The notes: a model not told the origin generated them from the letters alone. A stretch of DNA of 9,948 bases from Candidatus Trichofilum aggregatum (GCA_016716885.1 JADJUV010000200.1:1-9948); one strand, 5' to 3'. Shown: positions 1 through 7,797, numbered from the stretch's first letter. Made by a program: numbers and translations.

Positions 1-27
1 CCCACATCGCCGCGAAAGGTGGCGAAT

Positions 28-51
28 GGCTGTGGCAAGTCTCGCGGCCGC
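28..51 (+). repeat. 24-bp direct repeat, copy 1 (upstream of the TA module)
   Basis: This 24-base stretch, ending in the octamer GCGGCCGC, recurs at 906-929 with a single mismatch (T at 40, C at 918). Copy 2 lies inside the N-terminal anchor segment of the CocE-type hydrolase. The two copies bracket the whole toxin-antitoxin module. Copy 1 lies in sequence where no gene can be assigned. Confidence 0.75.
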
Positions 52-95
52 ATCCATTTTAATCGTTCACCAGCGATTTCTCATCCATAAATGAG

Positions 96-101
96 TATAA
101 T
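96..101 (+). promoter_or_regulatory. Probable -10 box of the toxin-antitoxin operon
   Basis: A perfect TATAAT lies 33 bases before the antitoxin ATG, which would give a leader of roughly 25-30 bases. The region 16-18 bases upstream (about 72-79) has no convincing TTGACA-like -35 box, so the promoter may be weak or activator-dependent. No clear operator palindrome is visible around it. Confidence 0.45.
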
Positions 102-134
102 AGGTCTGTCGAGCGTGTTTAGTTGAGGTGCATC

Positions 135-446
135 ATGACGTATCAAATACTTGTCAAACGCCAATCACCAAGAAAATATGAAGCCACTTTACTGAGTTGG
201 CCCGGTTTGCGGAGTGAAGCAGCCACCAAAGAAGAAGCCCTGACCCAAATCCGGGCTGCGATTGTAGAGTGGTTGGCCGGAGGCGAAATTATAGAGATGG
301 ATATTCCCGGCACTGCACCCGTATTGGCCTCTGGTTATGCCGAGACTTTTGGCATGTTCAAAGACGATCCCACATTCGATGAATTCATCCATGAAGTAAA
401 TCGTTACCGAGAAGCAAGGAATAAAATAGAACACAATAGTGAGTAA
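135..446 (+). CDS. HicB-like antitoxin of a VapC-type module
   Basis: A 103-residue protein, probably the antitoxin that binds and neutralises the PIN toxin encoded 11 bp downstream. Residues 1-60 have the HicB-like pattern: an N-terminal strand beginning MTYQILVKR, a WPGL turn, then an ATKEEALTQIRAAI helix and a final IIEMDIP strand. Residues about 72-95 (GMFKDDPTFDEFIHEVNRYR) resemble the acidic/aromatic tail of VapB/Phd-type antitoxins that wraps a PIN toxin. No helix-turn-helix or ribbon-helix-helix DNA-binding domain is evident, so autoregulation is uncertain. I chose ATG 135 over the in-frame TTG at 123 because a GAGG Shine-Dalgarno sits 6 bases before it and the family normally begins MxYxI. 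The family call is by pattern recognition; the functional pairing is inferred from neighbourhood. Confidence 0.85.
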   Translation: MTYQILVKRQSPRKYEATLLSWPGLRSEAATKEEALTQIRAAIVEWLAGGEIIEMDIPGTAPVLASGYAETFGMFKDDPTFDEFIHEVNRYREARNKIEHNSE

Positions 447-457
447 GGATACTATCC

Positions 458-880
458 ATGTATGTTTTGGATACCGATCACGCCACGCTTTACCAGCGAG
501 CAAATCCTGTGCTGGCCCGAAGAATAGAAAACTTACCCCCTCAACAACTGGCAACAACCGTTATCACCTATGAAGAGCAGGTTAGCGGCCGCATGGCGAT
601 GGTACGCCGTGCTCAAACAGAGAACGAGCGTATTCAGGCTTATTATTGGCTGCGACACACCTTGGAATTTTTTTGTCGCACCCCTGTCTTACCGTTTCAT
701 AGTGAAGCTGCCCGCCAATTTGCGGCTCTAAAGCCGTTGCGGTTGAAAATTGGCACACAGGATTTGTTAATCGCCAGTGTTGTTCTGGCTCAGAAAGCAA
801 CCCTTCTCACCCGGAATAGCCGTCACTTTTCGCAAATACCTGGCTTGTTGATAGAAGATTGGTCCATAGTTTCCCCATGA
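458..880 (+). CDS. vapC: VapC-type PIN-domain ribonuclease toxin
   Basis: A 140-residue PIN-domain protein, expected to be a Mg-dependent endoribonuclease that blocks translation when free of antitoxin. The acidic metal-binding residues are visible: D5 and D7 in the opening LDTDH, E39/E40 in TYEE, and D102 in GTQDLLIA. The C-terminal TRNSRHF and PGLLIEDW motifs (about 118-135) are typical of this VapC subgroup. Length is normal and the fold appears complete, so the toxin should be active. It follows the antitoxin by 11 bp with an AAGGA motif at its start, forming one operon in antitoxin-first order. Its TGA overlaps the ATG of the next gene as ATGA, so the hydrolase is probably translationally coupled. 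Target RNA cannot be told from sequence. Confidence 0.93.
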   Translation: MYVLDTDHATLYQRANPVLARRIENLPPQQLATTVITYEEQVSGRMAMVRRAQTENERIQAYYWLRHTLEFFCRTPVLPFHSEAARQFAALKPLRLKIGTQDLLIASVVLAQKATLLTRNSRHFSQIPGLLIEDWSIVSP

Positions 881-2554
881 AGAAACGAACCTGGCTGTTC
901 CTGGGGGCTGTGGCAAGCCTCGCGGCCGCGTACCTGTCCCGTCATCACCTTGTGGCAAGGCGCTACGGCCTGCCCCTGGCCCAAACCAACGTGCGTGTGG
1001 AGCGCAACCTGCGCGTCCCGCTGCGCGATGGCCTCACCCTAGCGACGGATCATTACTACCCCACCCACCCCGGCGACTACCCCACTGTCCTGATGCGGAC
1101 ACCGTATGCCCGCGGCCGCACCGCTCACTTCTTCGGTCTGCGTTCCGAGCGAGTGGGCTGGCTGTTGGCCGGGCAAGGGTATCACGTCGTCATTCAGGAT
1201 GTACGCGGCCGCTTTGGTTCCCAGGGCCAGTTTCTCCCCCTCATCCACGAACGGCAAGACGGCCAAGACACCCTGATCTGGCTAAGGGCACAATCCTGGT
1301 TCAACGGCCAACTGGGCATGTGGGGCGAGAGTTATGTGGGGTACGTACAATGGGCGATGGCGGTAGACAATCCGCCCGAACTGAAGGCCATCATCCCCGG
1401 CGTGACTTCCAGCAACCTGACCCTACTCGATGACGAACGGGTGTTACGCCTGGATGCGGCCCTGCGCTGGCTCATCATTATGGATGCCATGCACAGCCAT
1501 CACCCCATCTGGCAACAATTGCTCCGCCTGCTTCCCCCCACCCAAAACCGCCTCATCGCCCAAGCGGCCCACCAGCTACCTCTGCAATCCCTGGACAGCC
1601 ACATCCTGAACCGCCCCCATCCCCTTTACGAACAGTGGCTGGCCGATGTGGATGCCGCCCATCCCCAATGGGAGCAGGGCATGTTGAACGGCTATCTGGC
1701 CCAGGTAACGGCTCCGGCCCACCTTGTGGGCGGCTGGTATGACGTGTTTCTCCGCGAGCAATTGGCCGATTACGCTACCCTACGGGCCGCTGGGCAACAC
1801 CCCTACCTGACCATCGGCCCCTGGGCACACGCCGACGACGCCGGTCAAACGGTAACGATGCAAGCCGGACTCATCTGGTTGGATGCTCATTTGAAGGGGA
1901 AAAAGGGGGGAGTGCGGCCGCAACCTGTGCGACTCTTTCTCATGGGGGCCAACCGCTGGCTAGACCTGGCTGATTGGCCGCCGCCACACCAGGCCACCCC
2001 GTTTTATTTGCATCCGGGGGGAACGTTAGCGGGGGTCGCGGCCGCGGCCAACACTCTGCCTTCCACCTACACCTACGACCCCGCCGATCCTACTCCCACT
2101 CTGGGTGGCCCCATGCTTACCGGCCCATCCGGCATGGTCGATCAGCGGCCATTGGAACAGCGCCCCGATGTACTCACCTTCACCACTGCCCCCATCCGCT
2201 TCCTCTCAGACCCTCATCGGCCCGGTGCATCTCAGCCTCTATGCCCGCTCCGACCGCCCATTTACCGATTTTGTGGGCCGTTTGTGCGTCGTCAAACCAG
2301 ATGGTCGCTCTCTTAACCTGTGTGATGGGCTTTACCGGCTTCGTCCCGGGCGGGCCGAAGGGGATGAAGAAGGGGTTATGCACCTGGAAATCAGCCTGAA
2401 CGCCACGGCCTACCAGTTCCAACCGGGTGATGCCATCCGTTTGCAGGTGTGTAGTGGTGGTCATCCCCGCTGGGCACGGAATTTGGGAACCGGGGAAGCG
2501 ACGGCTACAAAAAAGGTTTTGTTCGTAGTGATCGCTTTAGCGGGCTGGTGCTAG
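877..2554 (+). pseudogene. CocE/NonD-type alpha/beta hydrolase, frameshifted, palindrome at 3' end
   Basis: Related to cocaine esterase, glutaryl-7-ACA acylase and X-Pro dipeptidyl-peptidase (S15-like) hydrolases, which cleave ester or amide bonds of unknown substrates here. Residues 5-20 form one hydrophobic segment after MKKR, a likely membrane anchor or signal. The catalytic triad is readable as S152 in GESY, D289 in GGWYD and H318 in GPWAH. The frame breaks between about 2190 and 2215. The C-terminal jelly-roll domain continues in another frame from about 2205 (GPVHLSLYARSDRPFTDF, later GGHPRWARNLGTGE). The usual last 20-odd residues are replaced by sequence of the palindrome at 2517-2582, which supplies the TAG. 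ATG 877 is preferred over TTG 859, because it overlaps the vapC stop codon as ATGA. The frameshift could be an assembly error; as read, the protein ends at 2316 without most of the C-terminal domain. Confidence 0.85.
906..929 (+). repeat. 24-bp direct repeat, copy 2 (inside the hydrolase)
   Basis: This matches 28-51 at 23 of 24 positions. Here it encodes GAVASLAAA of the hydrolase membrane segment. Copy 1 could encode the same residues in one frame, but no gene with a start and stop is visible there. Confidence 0.75.
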
Positions 2555-2582
2555 CCCGCTAAAGCGATCACTATAAACAAAA
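2517..2582. repeat. Long palindromic repeat at the hydrolase/receiver junction
   Basis: The arms 2526-2546 and 2553-2573 are perfect 21-bp inverted copies around a 6-base loop. Adding the outer bases 2517-2525 and 2574-2582 gives 30-bp arms with 2 mismatches. The hydrolase reading frame runs into it and stops in the loop/right arm. No T-tract follows on either strand, so it looks more like a dispersed palindromic (MITE/REP-like) element than an ordinary terminator. It may still act as a transcription barrier between the converging genes. No flanking target duplication is evident. Confidence 0.85.
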
Positions 2583-2613
2583 ACCCCAAATGATTATCTG
2601 AACATCTATAGTT

Positions 2614-3000
2614 TTATGCCCCTACCCGTCCCGCATCAAATGAAGGATGCAGCCGTTCGGCTAAGGTGAGCAACTGCCTGTACGAAACTGGTTTTGTGAG
2701 TACGATATCCACCTGATTCTGAAGGTAATTAACCCGGGTTCCTTCCACACTGGCGGCAAAAACCCGCGTAGCGGCAAATTTTGTTTCACCACTAATATAG
2801 GACAAGATTACTTCGCCAGAAACATCAGGCAACTGTAAATCACATAAGATAATAGTGGGAATGTTGTCACTTAAATAGGTTATGGCTTGTTCACCATCAT
2901 GAACAGTCATTACTTCATAACCAGCATCTTCAAATGCTGTGGCGAAGAATGTCGCTAACATCTCATCATCTTCTATGACTAAAGCCGTTGGCTTTCCCAT
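2614..3000 (-). CDS. Stand-alone CheY-like response regulator receiver (1)
   Basis: A 128-residue receiver domain without an output domain, expected to accept phosphate from a histidine kinase. The acidic pocket is D11/D12 (IEDDE), the phospho-acceptor D54 (ILCDLQLPD), the switch residue S84 and the conserved lysine K103 (LTKPV). As there is no DNA-binding or enzymatic domain, it must act by protein contact or as a phosphorelay intermediate. The start is supported by AAAGAGGA ending 9 bases before the ATG. It is the last gene of the minus-strand two-component locus, 232 bp beyond the second receiver, and that gap contains a MITE-like insertion at its ribosome binding site. It ends 32 bp from the palindrome shared with the converging hydrolase gene. 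Confidence 0.92.
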   Translation of the reverse strand: MGKPTALVIEDDEMLATFFATAFEDAGYEVMTVHDGEQAITYLSDNIPTIILCDLQLPDVSGEVILSYISGETKFAATRVFAASVEGTRVNYLQNQVDIVLTKPVSYRQLLTLAERLHPSFDAGRVGA

Positions 3001-3010
3001 CGTTACTATT

Positions 3011-3095
3011 TCCTCTTTGTAACTATTACCCTCATGTGAGTCTGTCCCCTCTCCCCAGTGGGAGAGGGTGAGGGGCTGTATAGTTACTCCTCTTT
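3011..3095. mobile_element. MITE-like element with 8-bp flanking direct repeats
   Basis: The element proper is 3019-3087 (69 bp), with perfect 8-bp terminal inverted repeats GTAACTAT and ATAGTTAC. It is flanked on both sides by TCCTCTTT (3011-3018 and 3088-3095), which looks like a target-site duplication. Inside is a perfect 9-bp hairpin, CCCTCTCCC (3047-3055) with GGGAGAGGG (3060-3068) and a CAGT loop. It encodes nothing, so any movement would need a transposase in trans. On the minus strand the duplicated octamer reads AAAGAGGA and is the Shine-Dalgarno of the receiver gene that starts at 3000. Confidence 0.7.
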
Positions 3096-3232
3096 AATTA
3101 TTCTGGATCAAATGTTTGTTATTGGCAAAAATGTCGGGCGTTTACGTCTAAACATATACAACCAGAACAACTGGGTTTTTTACTACCGCCAATGAGTAGC
3201 TACCAGTGAAAACCCATTTCTAACCTGAACAA

Positions 3233-3604
3233 CTACATTTTATGGCCCAGCAAATGATTGATCTTCATCAATAAGCTGGGAAAGTTAATCGGTTTGGTTT
3301 CAAAATCATTGCATCCAGCCGCCAGACTTCGTTCCCGATCTTCAAGCAAAGCATGGGCGGTTAAGGCAATAATGGGAATGTGTTTAGTGGCATCTGCCCC
3401 TTTCAAAATGCGGGTGGCTTCCCAACCATCCATTTGCGGCAAACTGACATCCATCAGGATCAGGTCTGGCTTTTCTTGTTGGGCAACCGCAACCCCTTCC
3501 TGACCGTCATTCGCCGTGACAATGTCAAACTTACGCATCTGCAAGCGCTCAACCAGGATTTCCTGGATCATCGGATTATCTTCGACAACAAGTATTTTGA
3601 TCAT
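3233..3604 (-). CDS. Stand-alone CheY-like response regulator receiver (2)
   Basis: A 123-residue single receiver domain. Acidic pocket E8/D9 (VVEDN), phospho-acceptor D52 (LILMDVSLPQMDG), switch T82 (ALTAH) and K104 (ETKPI) are all present. The MDVSLPQMDG and ALTAHAL segments are typical of receivers that work with hybrid-type kinases such as the upstream neighbour. I chose ATG 3604 because the family begins MxKILVVEDN. The in-frame GTG at 3610 sits closer to the AAGG motif and is a possible alternative start; TTG 3631 is unlikely. It follows the intact kinase in the direction of transcription after a 235-bp gap holding a palindromic repeat. It may be co-transcribed with the kinase or have its own promoter; none is clear. 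Confidence 0.92.
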   Translation of the reverse strand: MIKILVVEDNPMIQEILVERLQMRKFDIVTANDGQEGVAVAQQEKPDLILMDVSLPQMDGWEATRILKGADATKHIPIIALTAHALLEDRERSLAAGCNDFETKPINFPSLLMKINHLLGHKM

Positions 3605-3658
3605 AGACACGATTAGTACCTTACAAGTCAACTTCTTGGACAGAAAACAAGAAGATCA

Positions 3659-3726
3659 GCCACGAATTTCACGAATTAATACGAATTTTTATTTTCCCAT
3701 TCGTGCTAATTCGTTTAATTCGTGGC
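3659..3726. repeat. Palindromic intergenic repeat built from ACGAATT units
   Basis: Left arm 3659-3686 and right arm 3699-3726 are 28-bp inverted copies with 4 mismatches. Each arm contains three spaced copies of an ACGAAT/ATTCGT unit. It lies between the kinase and receiver 2 and would form a long hairpin in the shared transcript, where it could attenuate or stabilise the message. No flanking direct repeat is evident. The rest of the 3605-3839 gap shows no gene; TTGACA on the minus strand (3771-3776) has no matching -10 box. Confidence 0.8.
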
Positions 3727-3839
3727 AAAAACCTCTTTGGTTCTGGCTCGTCCAGGTTAGGTTCAAATCTTGTCAACCTACAGGCGGGTTATACCCATGG
3801 AGCCATTCATGAAGGTTGTGTAGACCTATCGGAAAGTTG

Positions 3840-5672
3840 TCATATGGGCACCTGGGCGATTTGATAGGGTGTTGAGCCATCTATCATCGGTAAAGCTGGA
3901 ACAACGGCGGGTAGTTGTACGGTAAAGCATGAACCTTGCCCTGGTTGACTCTTCATGACAATGTTTCCCTGCATCATGTGGCAAAAATATTGGCTGATAG
4001 CCAACCCTAGCCCCGTACCGCCAAAACGCCGAGATGTTGAGTCATCGGCTTGAGAAAACGGCTGAAATATCTTGCCAATTTGCTCTGGCGCTATACCGAT
4101 GCCATTATCTTTAATCTCAAATAGGTAATGGGCGGGATTTGTCATATCTGGTCGCACCGTTACCTCAATTTTACCCTTCTTCGTGAATTTGGCGGCATTG
4201 TGTAATAGATTCAGCAATATCTGGCGCACCTTCATATGGTCAGCCACCATTATCTGGATCTCATCGGCTATCTCTAGGGTAATTTCATTTTGGTTTTCAA
4301 TCAGAATGGGGTGCACCATGGCTATGGCGGTATCAATGACGTGATGTATGTTGAAGGTTTCTAAATGCAATTTCATCTGTCCCGCTTCAATCTTGGATAA
4401 ATCCAGGATGTCATTGACGATGTTTAATAAATGGGTGGCCGATGTTTTTATTTTTTCCAGGCGGGGTGGGGCATAGTTATCTTCTGTGGCGGAGGCGTGT
4501 TCTTCTAATAATTCACTGTAGCCAATGATCGCCGTCAGTGGGGTACGCAATTCATGGCTCATATTGGTCAGGAAGGTGCTTTTGGTTCGATTGGCCGCAT
4601 CCGCCTTTTCTTTGGCAATTTGCAGCGCTATAGCGGCTTCTCGTTGTTCGGTAATGTCGCGAATCACCAGTAAGCGGCCATTCAATTGCTTGTATTTGTC
4701 GTAAAAGGGCAAAATATTCAAATAAATGTAGCGGATACCGGTTTCGGTAGAGAATTGAATTTCGGTGATTACTTTTTCCACATCACGATATTTAGCTGCT
4801 AACTCAGGCCATTCAGTAAAGAGTTTGGCTCCTGTGTGACCTATAAGCTGGTTGATGGGTTGGCCGATAAGATGCGCGGCCGCGGGGTTTATATCCACCA
4901 CCTGGTTATTTCTATCTAACACGATCATGCCATCATCCATCTGCTCAATCACCCAATTGCGGGCCACTGGCGCCAAATCCATCAGGCGGAAGCCAAACAT
5001 ACCCCAGGCAAACATACTCCCCGTCACTAAAAACGCCAGGGGCGTCGGATCAACGGGAAGGTCAGGGGCAAAGAACAAAATGTAGAGGATGTTAGCCAGC
5101 CACGGGGCCAATGCGCCCAATAACATAACCCTGATCTGAGAGCGGTAGATGCCTGAAGAGCGGGCATAAGCCATAAACAAGAGGTAAATGCCATAACCAA
5201 GCATCGCATAAGAATAGGCCGTATGCACCCAGAACAAAGGCCCACGAGTAATATCCAGAATGGCAAAGGGACCCGTTGTGTTTAAAACAACCGCCTGGCG
5301 AAACAGGTGATGGAAATCATCTGTCCACATGCTGAGAATGATAATCGCTGGCTCAATGAGTAGGATCAGCACCAGGCGTAGGGGAATGGCTCGCTGACTG
5401 TTGGTATACGCCAGGCAAAAAACGAGCCAGGCAACAGGAGCAGTAACGATGCCGAAATAGTTGATGTTGGCCCAAAACACAATTTGGCTAACGGTCGTAC
5501 TGCTTATTTCCACCGCATACGCCACCAACCAGAGGGCGACACCAGACATCATGAACAGAAACGGGGTTACTCCTGATGTGGGTCGTTTGGACCAGGCATA
5601 AACAATAAGCCCGATAGCTATTAGGGCCGCGAAGAGTAAGGGTACGACGAAAGGGGTAAATTGCAGTGGCAT
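3840..5672 (-). CDS. 7TM-PAS sensor histidine kinase (intact)
   Basis: A 610-residue membrane sensor kinase. Seven hydrophobic segments fill residues about 8-230, matching the HisKA_7TM-type N-terminal sensor region. A PAS domain with its PAC end follows at about 240-343 (QMDDGMIVLD to VIRDITEQ). The HisKA dimerisation helix has the phospho-acceptor H373 in MSHELRTPL. The HATPase domain has the N box (N492 in HNAAKFT), G1 (DNGIGI, 522-527), F box (FQPFSQAD) and G2 (GGTGLGLAIS, 551-560). There is no fused receiver; two stand-alone receivers downstream are the natural partners. The start is 4 bp after the stop of the frameshifted paralogue, with AAGGG inside the latter's end as ribosome binding site, so the two kinases were one transcription unit. 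The ligand is unknown. Confidence 0.95.
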   Translation of the reverse strand: MPLQFTPFVVPLLFAALIAIGLIVYAWSKRPTSGVTPFLFMMSGVALWLVAYAVEISSTTVSQIVFWANINYFGIVTAPVAWLVFCLAYTNSQRAIPLRLVLILLIEPAIIILSMWTDDFHHLFRQAVVLNTTGPFAILDITRGPLFWVHTAYSYAMLGYGIYLLFMAYARSSGIYRSQIRVMLLGALAPWLANILYILFFAPDLPVDPTPLAFLVTGSMFAWGMFGFRLMDLAPVARNWVIEQMDDGMIVLDRNNQVVDINPAAAHLIGQPINQLIGHTGAKLFTEWPELAAKYRDVEKVITEIQFSTETGIRYIYLNILPFYDKYKQLNGRLLVIRDITEQREAAIALQIAKEKADAANRTKSTFLTNMSHELRTPLTAIIGYSELLEEHASATEDNYAPPRLEKIKTSATHLLNIVNDILDLSKIEAGQMKLHLETFNIHHVIDTAIAMVHPILIENQNEITLEIADEIQIMVADHMKVRQILLNLLHNAAKFTKKGKIEVTVRPDMTNPAHYLFEIKDNGIGIAPEQIGKIFQPFSQADDSTSRRFGGTGLGLAISQYFCHMMQGNIVMKSQPGQGSCFTVQLPAVVPALPMIDGSTPYQIAQVPI

Positions 5673-5676
5673 AACG

Positions 5677-7479
5677 TTAACCCTTTTGTGGTTCTAAGGC
5701 CATGGCTGGCAAGGAGAGATAAAGGGTTGTGCCTTGTCCCAGTTTGCTTTCCAGACGTAAATTGCCACCCATCATTTGGCAAAACTTATAACTAATAGCC
5801 AGCCCCAATCCACTCCCACCATGTCTACGAGTTCGGGAAGAATCAACTTGGACAAATGGTTGAAATAATTGGCTGAGTTTTTCTTCGGGAATTCCTTTCC
5901 CATTATCACTGATACGAAAATGGTATGTTTGACTGCCCTGACTGGGTTCGGTGAATATCCGCACTTCCAGCCCGACAACTCCCTTTTCGGTAAATTTGGT
6001 GGCGTTGCTCAGCAAGTTTAAGAGAATCTGATGTACCTTGGTTCGGTCGGCAACCATGTGGCCCAGGTCAGGGGGGAGATTTAGCTCCAACGTGTTGCCA
6101 TTATGGGCGAGGAGAGGCTGGATCGTGGTAAGGACATTGTCAATTAATTCTTGAACGGAAAACTGACTGTTGATAATGTCCATCCGGCCCGCTTCTATTT
6201 TTGACATATCTAGAATGTCGCCAATAAGCGAGTTGAGATGGGTCGCGGCCGCGCCGATTTGGCCCAGTTGCGGCACAATCTTTTCATACCCCCAAAGTTT
6301 ACTTTTCTCCGTGATTAACTCACTGTAACCAATAATGGCCGCCAAAGGAGTCCGTAACTCATGGCTCATGGTGGCTAAAAAGGTGCTCTTGGCCTGGTTG
6401 GCGGCATCAGCTTTCTCTTTCGCTATCTGCAACGCCATCTGCCCTTCTTTTTGTTCGGTAATATCTCGAATGACGATTAAACGCCCGTTTAACCGCTGAT
6501 ACCTGTCTTGAAGCGGCAAGATGTTTAAATAGATGTGGTGGATGTCTGTTCCACCCGTAGCTGGAATTCTGTCGTCGCTTTTTCGACATCACGATATTGG
6601 TCTACCAGCTCAGGCCATTGGGCAAAGAGTTCGGCACCTGTATGGCCTATGAGTTGGTTGGTGGTACGACCAATAAGATTCGCGGCCGCGGGGTTGATAT
6701 CCACCACCCGGTTCTGATTATCCAGCACGACCATGCCATCATCCATCTGCTCAATCACCCAATTGCGGGCCACAGGGGCAATGTCCATGAGACGAAACCC
6801 AAACATCCCCCAAGCCACCACCGCACCGGCCAGCAGGAAAGCGATAGGCGTGGGATCAATGATGATGATGGGCGCGAGAAACAAAATATAAAGGGCATTC
6901 ACGATCCAGGGTATAAAAGCCCCCACCAGCATGATGCCCACTTGAATCCGGTAAAGCTGTGAGGCCCGCAGAAAAGTAACCAGCAACAAATAGGTGCCAT
7001 AAGCCATTAAGGCATAGGAATACGCCGTATGGAGCCAAAAGAGAGGGCCAAATGTAGCGTTTAAAGCCACAAAGGGTCCCGTTGTGTCCAGAAAGATCGT
7101 CTCGCGAAATAGATGATGGAATTCATTTGTCCAGACAGCAACAAAAGGATAAAGGCTGGTTCAACCAACAGGAACAAAACGTAACGGCGGGTAATGATAT
7201 AGCCCCGATTGGTATATTCCTGGCAAAAGAGCACCCAGGCCACGGGGACAGTAACAATGCCGAGAAATGTCACATTGGCCCAAAACAAGGTACTGCTAAG
7301 CGTAGGTGGCTAATGCCGCTGGCATAAAACAACAACCAATGGAGTATACCCAGCATCATAAACATGAAGGGCGTAGCCCCCGATGTGTTTCGTTTTGTCC
7401 AGGTATAAACCGTAATCCCTGCAGCCAGGAGGGCGGCTAAGAGCAAGGGAATGATGTAAGGGGTATATTGTAATGTCAT
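5677..7479 (-). pseudogene. Tandem paralogue of the 7TM-PAS histidine kinase, three frameshifts
   Basis: It aligns with the neighbouring kinase from the first residue (MTLQYTPYIIPLLL against MPLQFTPFVVPLLF) through 7TM, PAS, HisKA and HATPase, but the frame changes three times. The breaks lie near 7290-7305 (after the second membrane segment), 7138-7148 (between the EPA and WTNEFHHL motifs) and 6553-6570 (late in the PAS domain). Corrected by eye, the frames give a continuous homologue of normal length. The last piece, open to 5677, still carries MSHELRTPL, the N box, DNGKGIP and GGSGLGLAIS, so a soluble kinase core could be made if a start near 6519 (TTG) were used. No ribosome binding site supports that. 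The ATG at 7479 also lacks a clear Shine-Dalgarno. True decay and assembly indels cannot be separated from sequence alone. Confidence 0.87.
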
Positions 7480-7589
7480 AGCACTGACCCGCGGACAATA
7501 ATGACGACTCGCTTGCCTTGTCGATGGGCAGACCGATGGTGAATAGAAACCTTATTTACTCGTTTCTAACTGTTATCTCTCGCGCAAAC

Positions 7590-7700
7590 GCTGGCAGAAA
7601 TGCTGGCTGATAGCTCATCCCAGGCCATCAAGAGGTCAGCACAAAAAACGCCAATGTCCAGTTACCCTGGATACTGCTTCGACCCAATCTTCAGCTTATT
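7590..7700 (-). pseudogene. Relic of a third kinase HATPase C-terminus
   Basis: On the minus strand 7592-7625 resembles the G2-box region of the intact kinase (3980-4015). Read by eye it gives GLG, then a stop in place of one codon, then AISQHFCQ, against GLGLAISQYFCH. The preceding RF (near 7650) and SR residues may correspond to the STSRRFGG segment. Beyond about 110 bp similarity is lost on both sides. It lies just upstream of the frameshifted kinase in the same orientation, as expected for a third, older tandem copy. Nothing else is evident in 7480-7800. Confidence 0.55.
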
Positions 7701-7797
7701 TTTATAAAGTGGCTTTGGCTGGGGGTTGCCCATCTAAATTATATTATTGTATTTTGACAGTATTTACTATGGGCCGTTAGTCACAAACAGATAGGCA

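Noticed and set aside
1..95. Possible C-terminus of an upstream plus-strand gene (a frame from 3 to a TAA at 60-62)
   Set aside because: All three forward frames are open for 60 bases or more and none gives a recognisable protein tail, so no frame can be preferred.
2190..2215. Programmed ribosomal frameshift in the hydrolase
   Set aside because: No slippery heptamer with a downstream stem is visible, and the family is not known for frameshifting; mutation or assembly error is simpler.
3130..3180. ACCAG/CTGG hairpin followed by T residues, possible plus-strand terminator
   Set aside because: The stem is only 4-5 bp and there is no plus-strand gene upstream to end.
7754..7759. TTGACA on the plus strand as a promoter
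   Set aside because: No -10 box stands at the right distance and no plus-strand gene follows.
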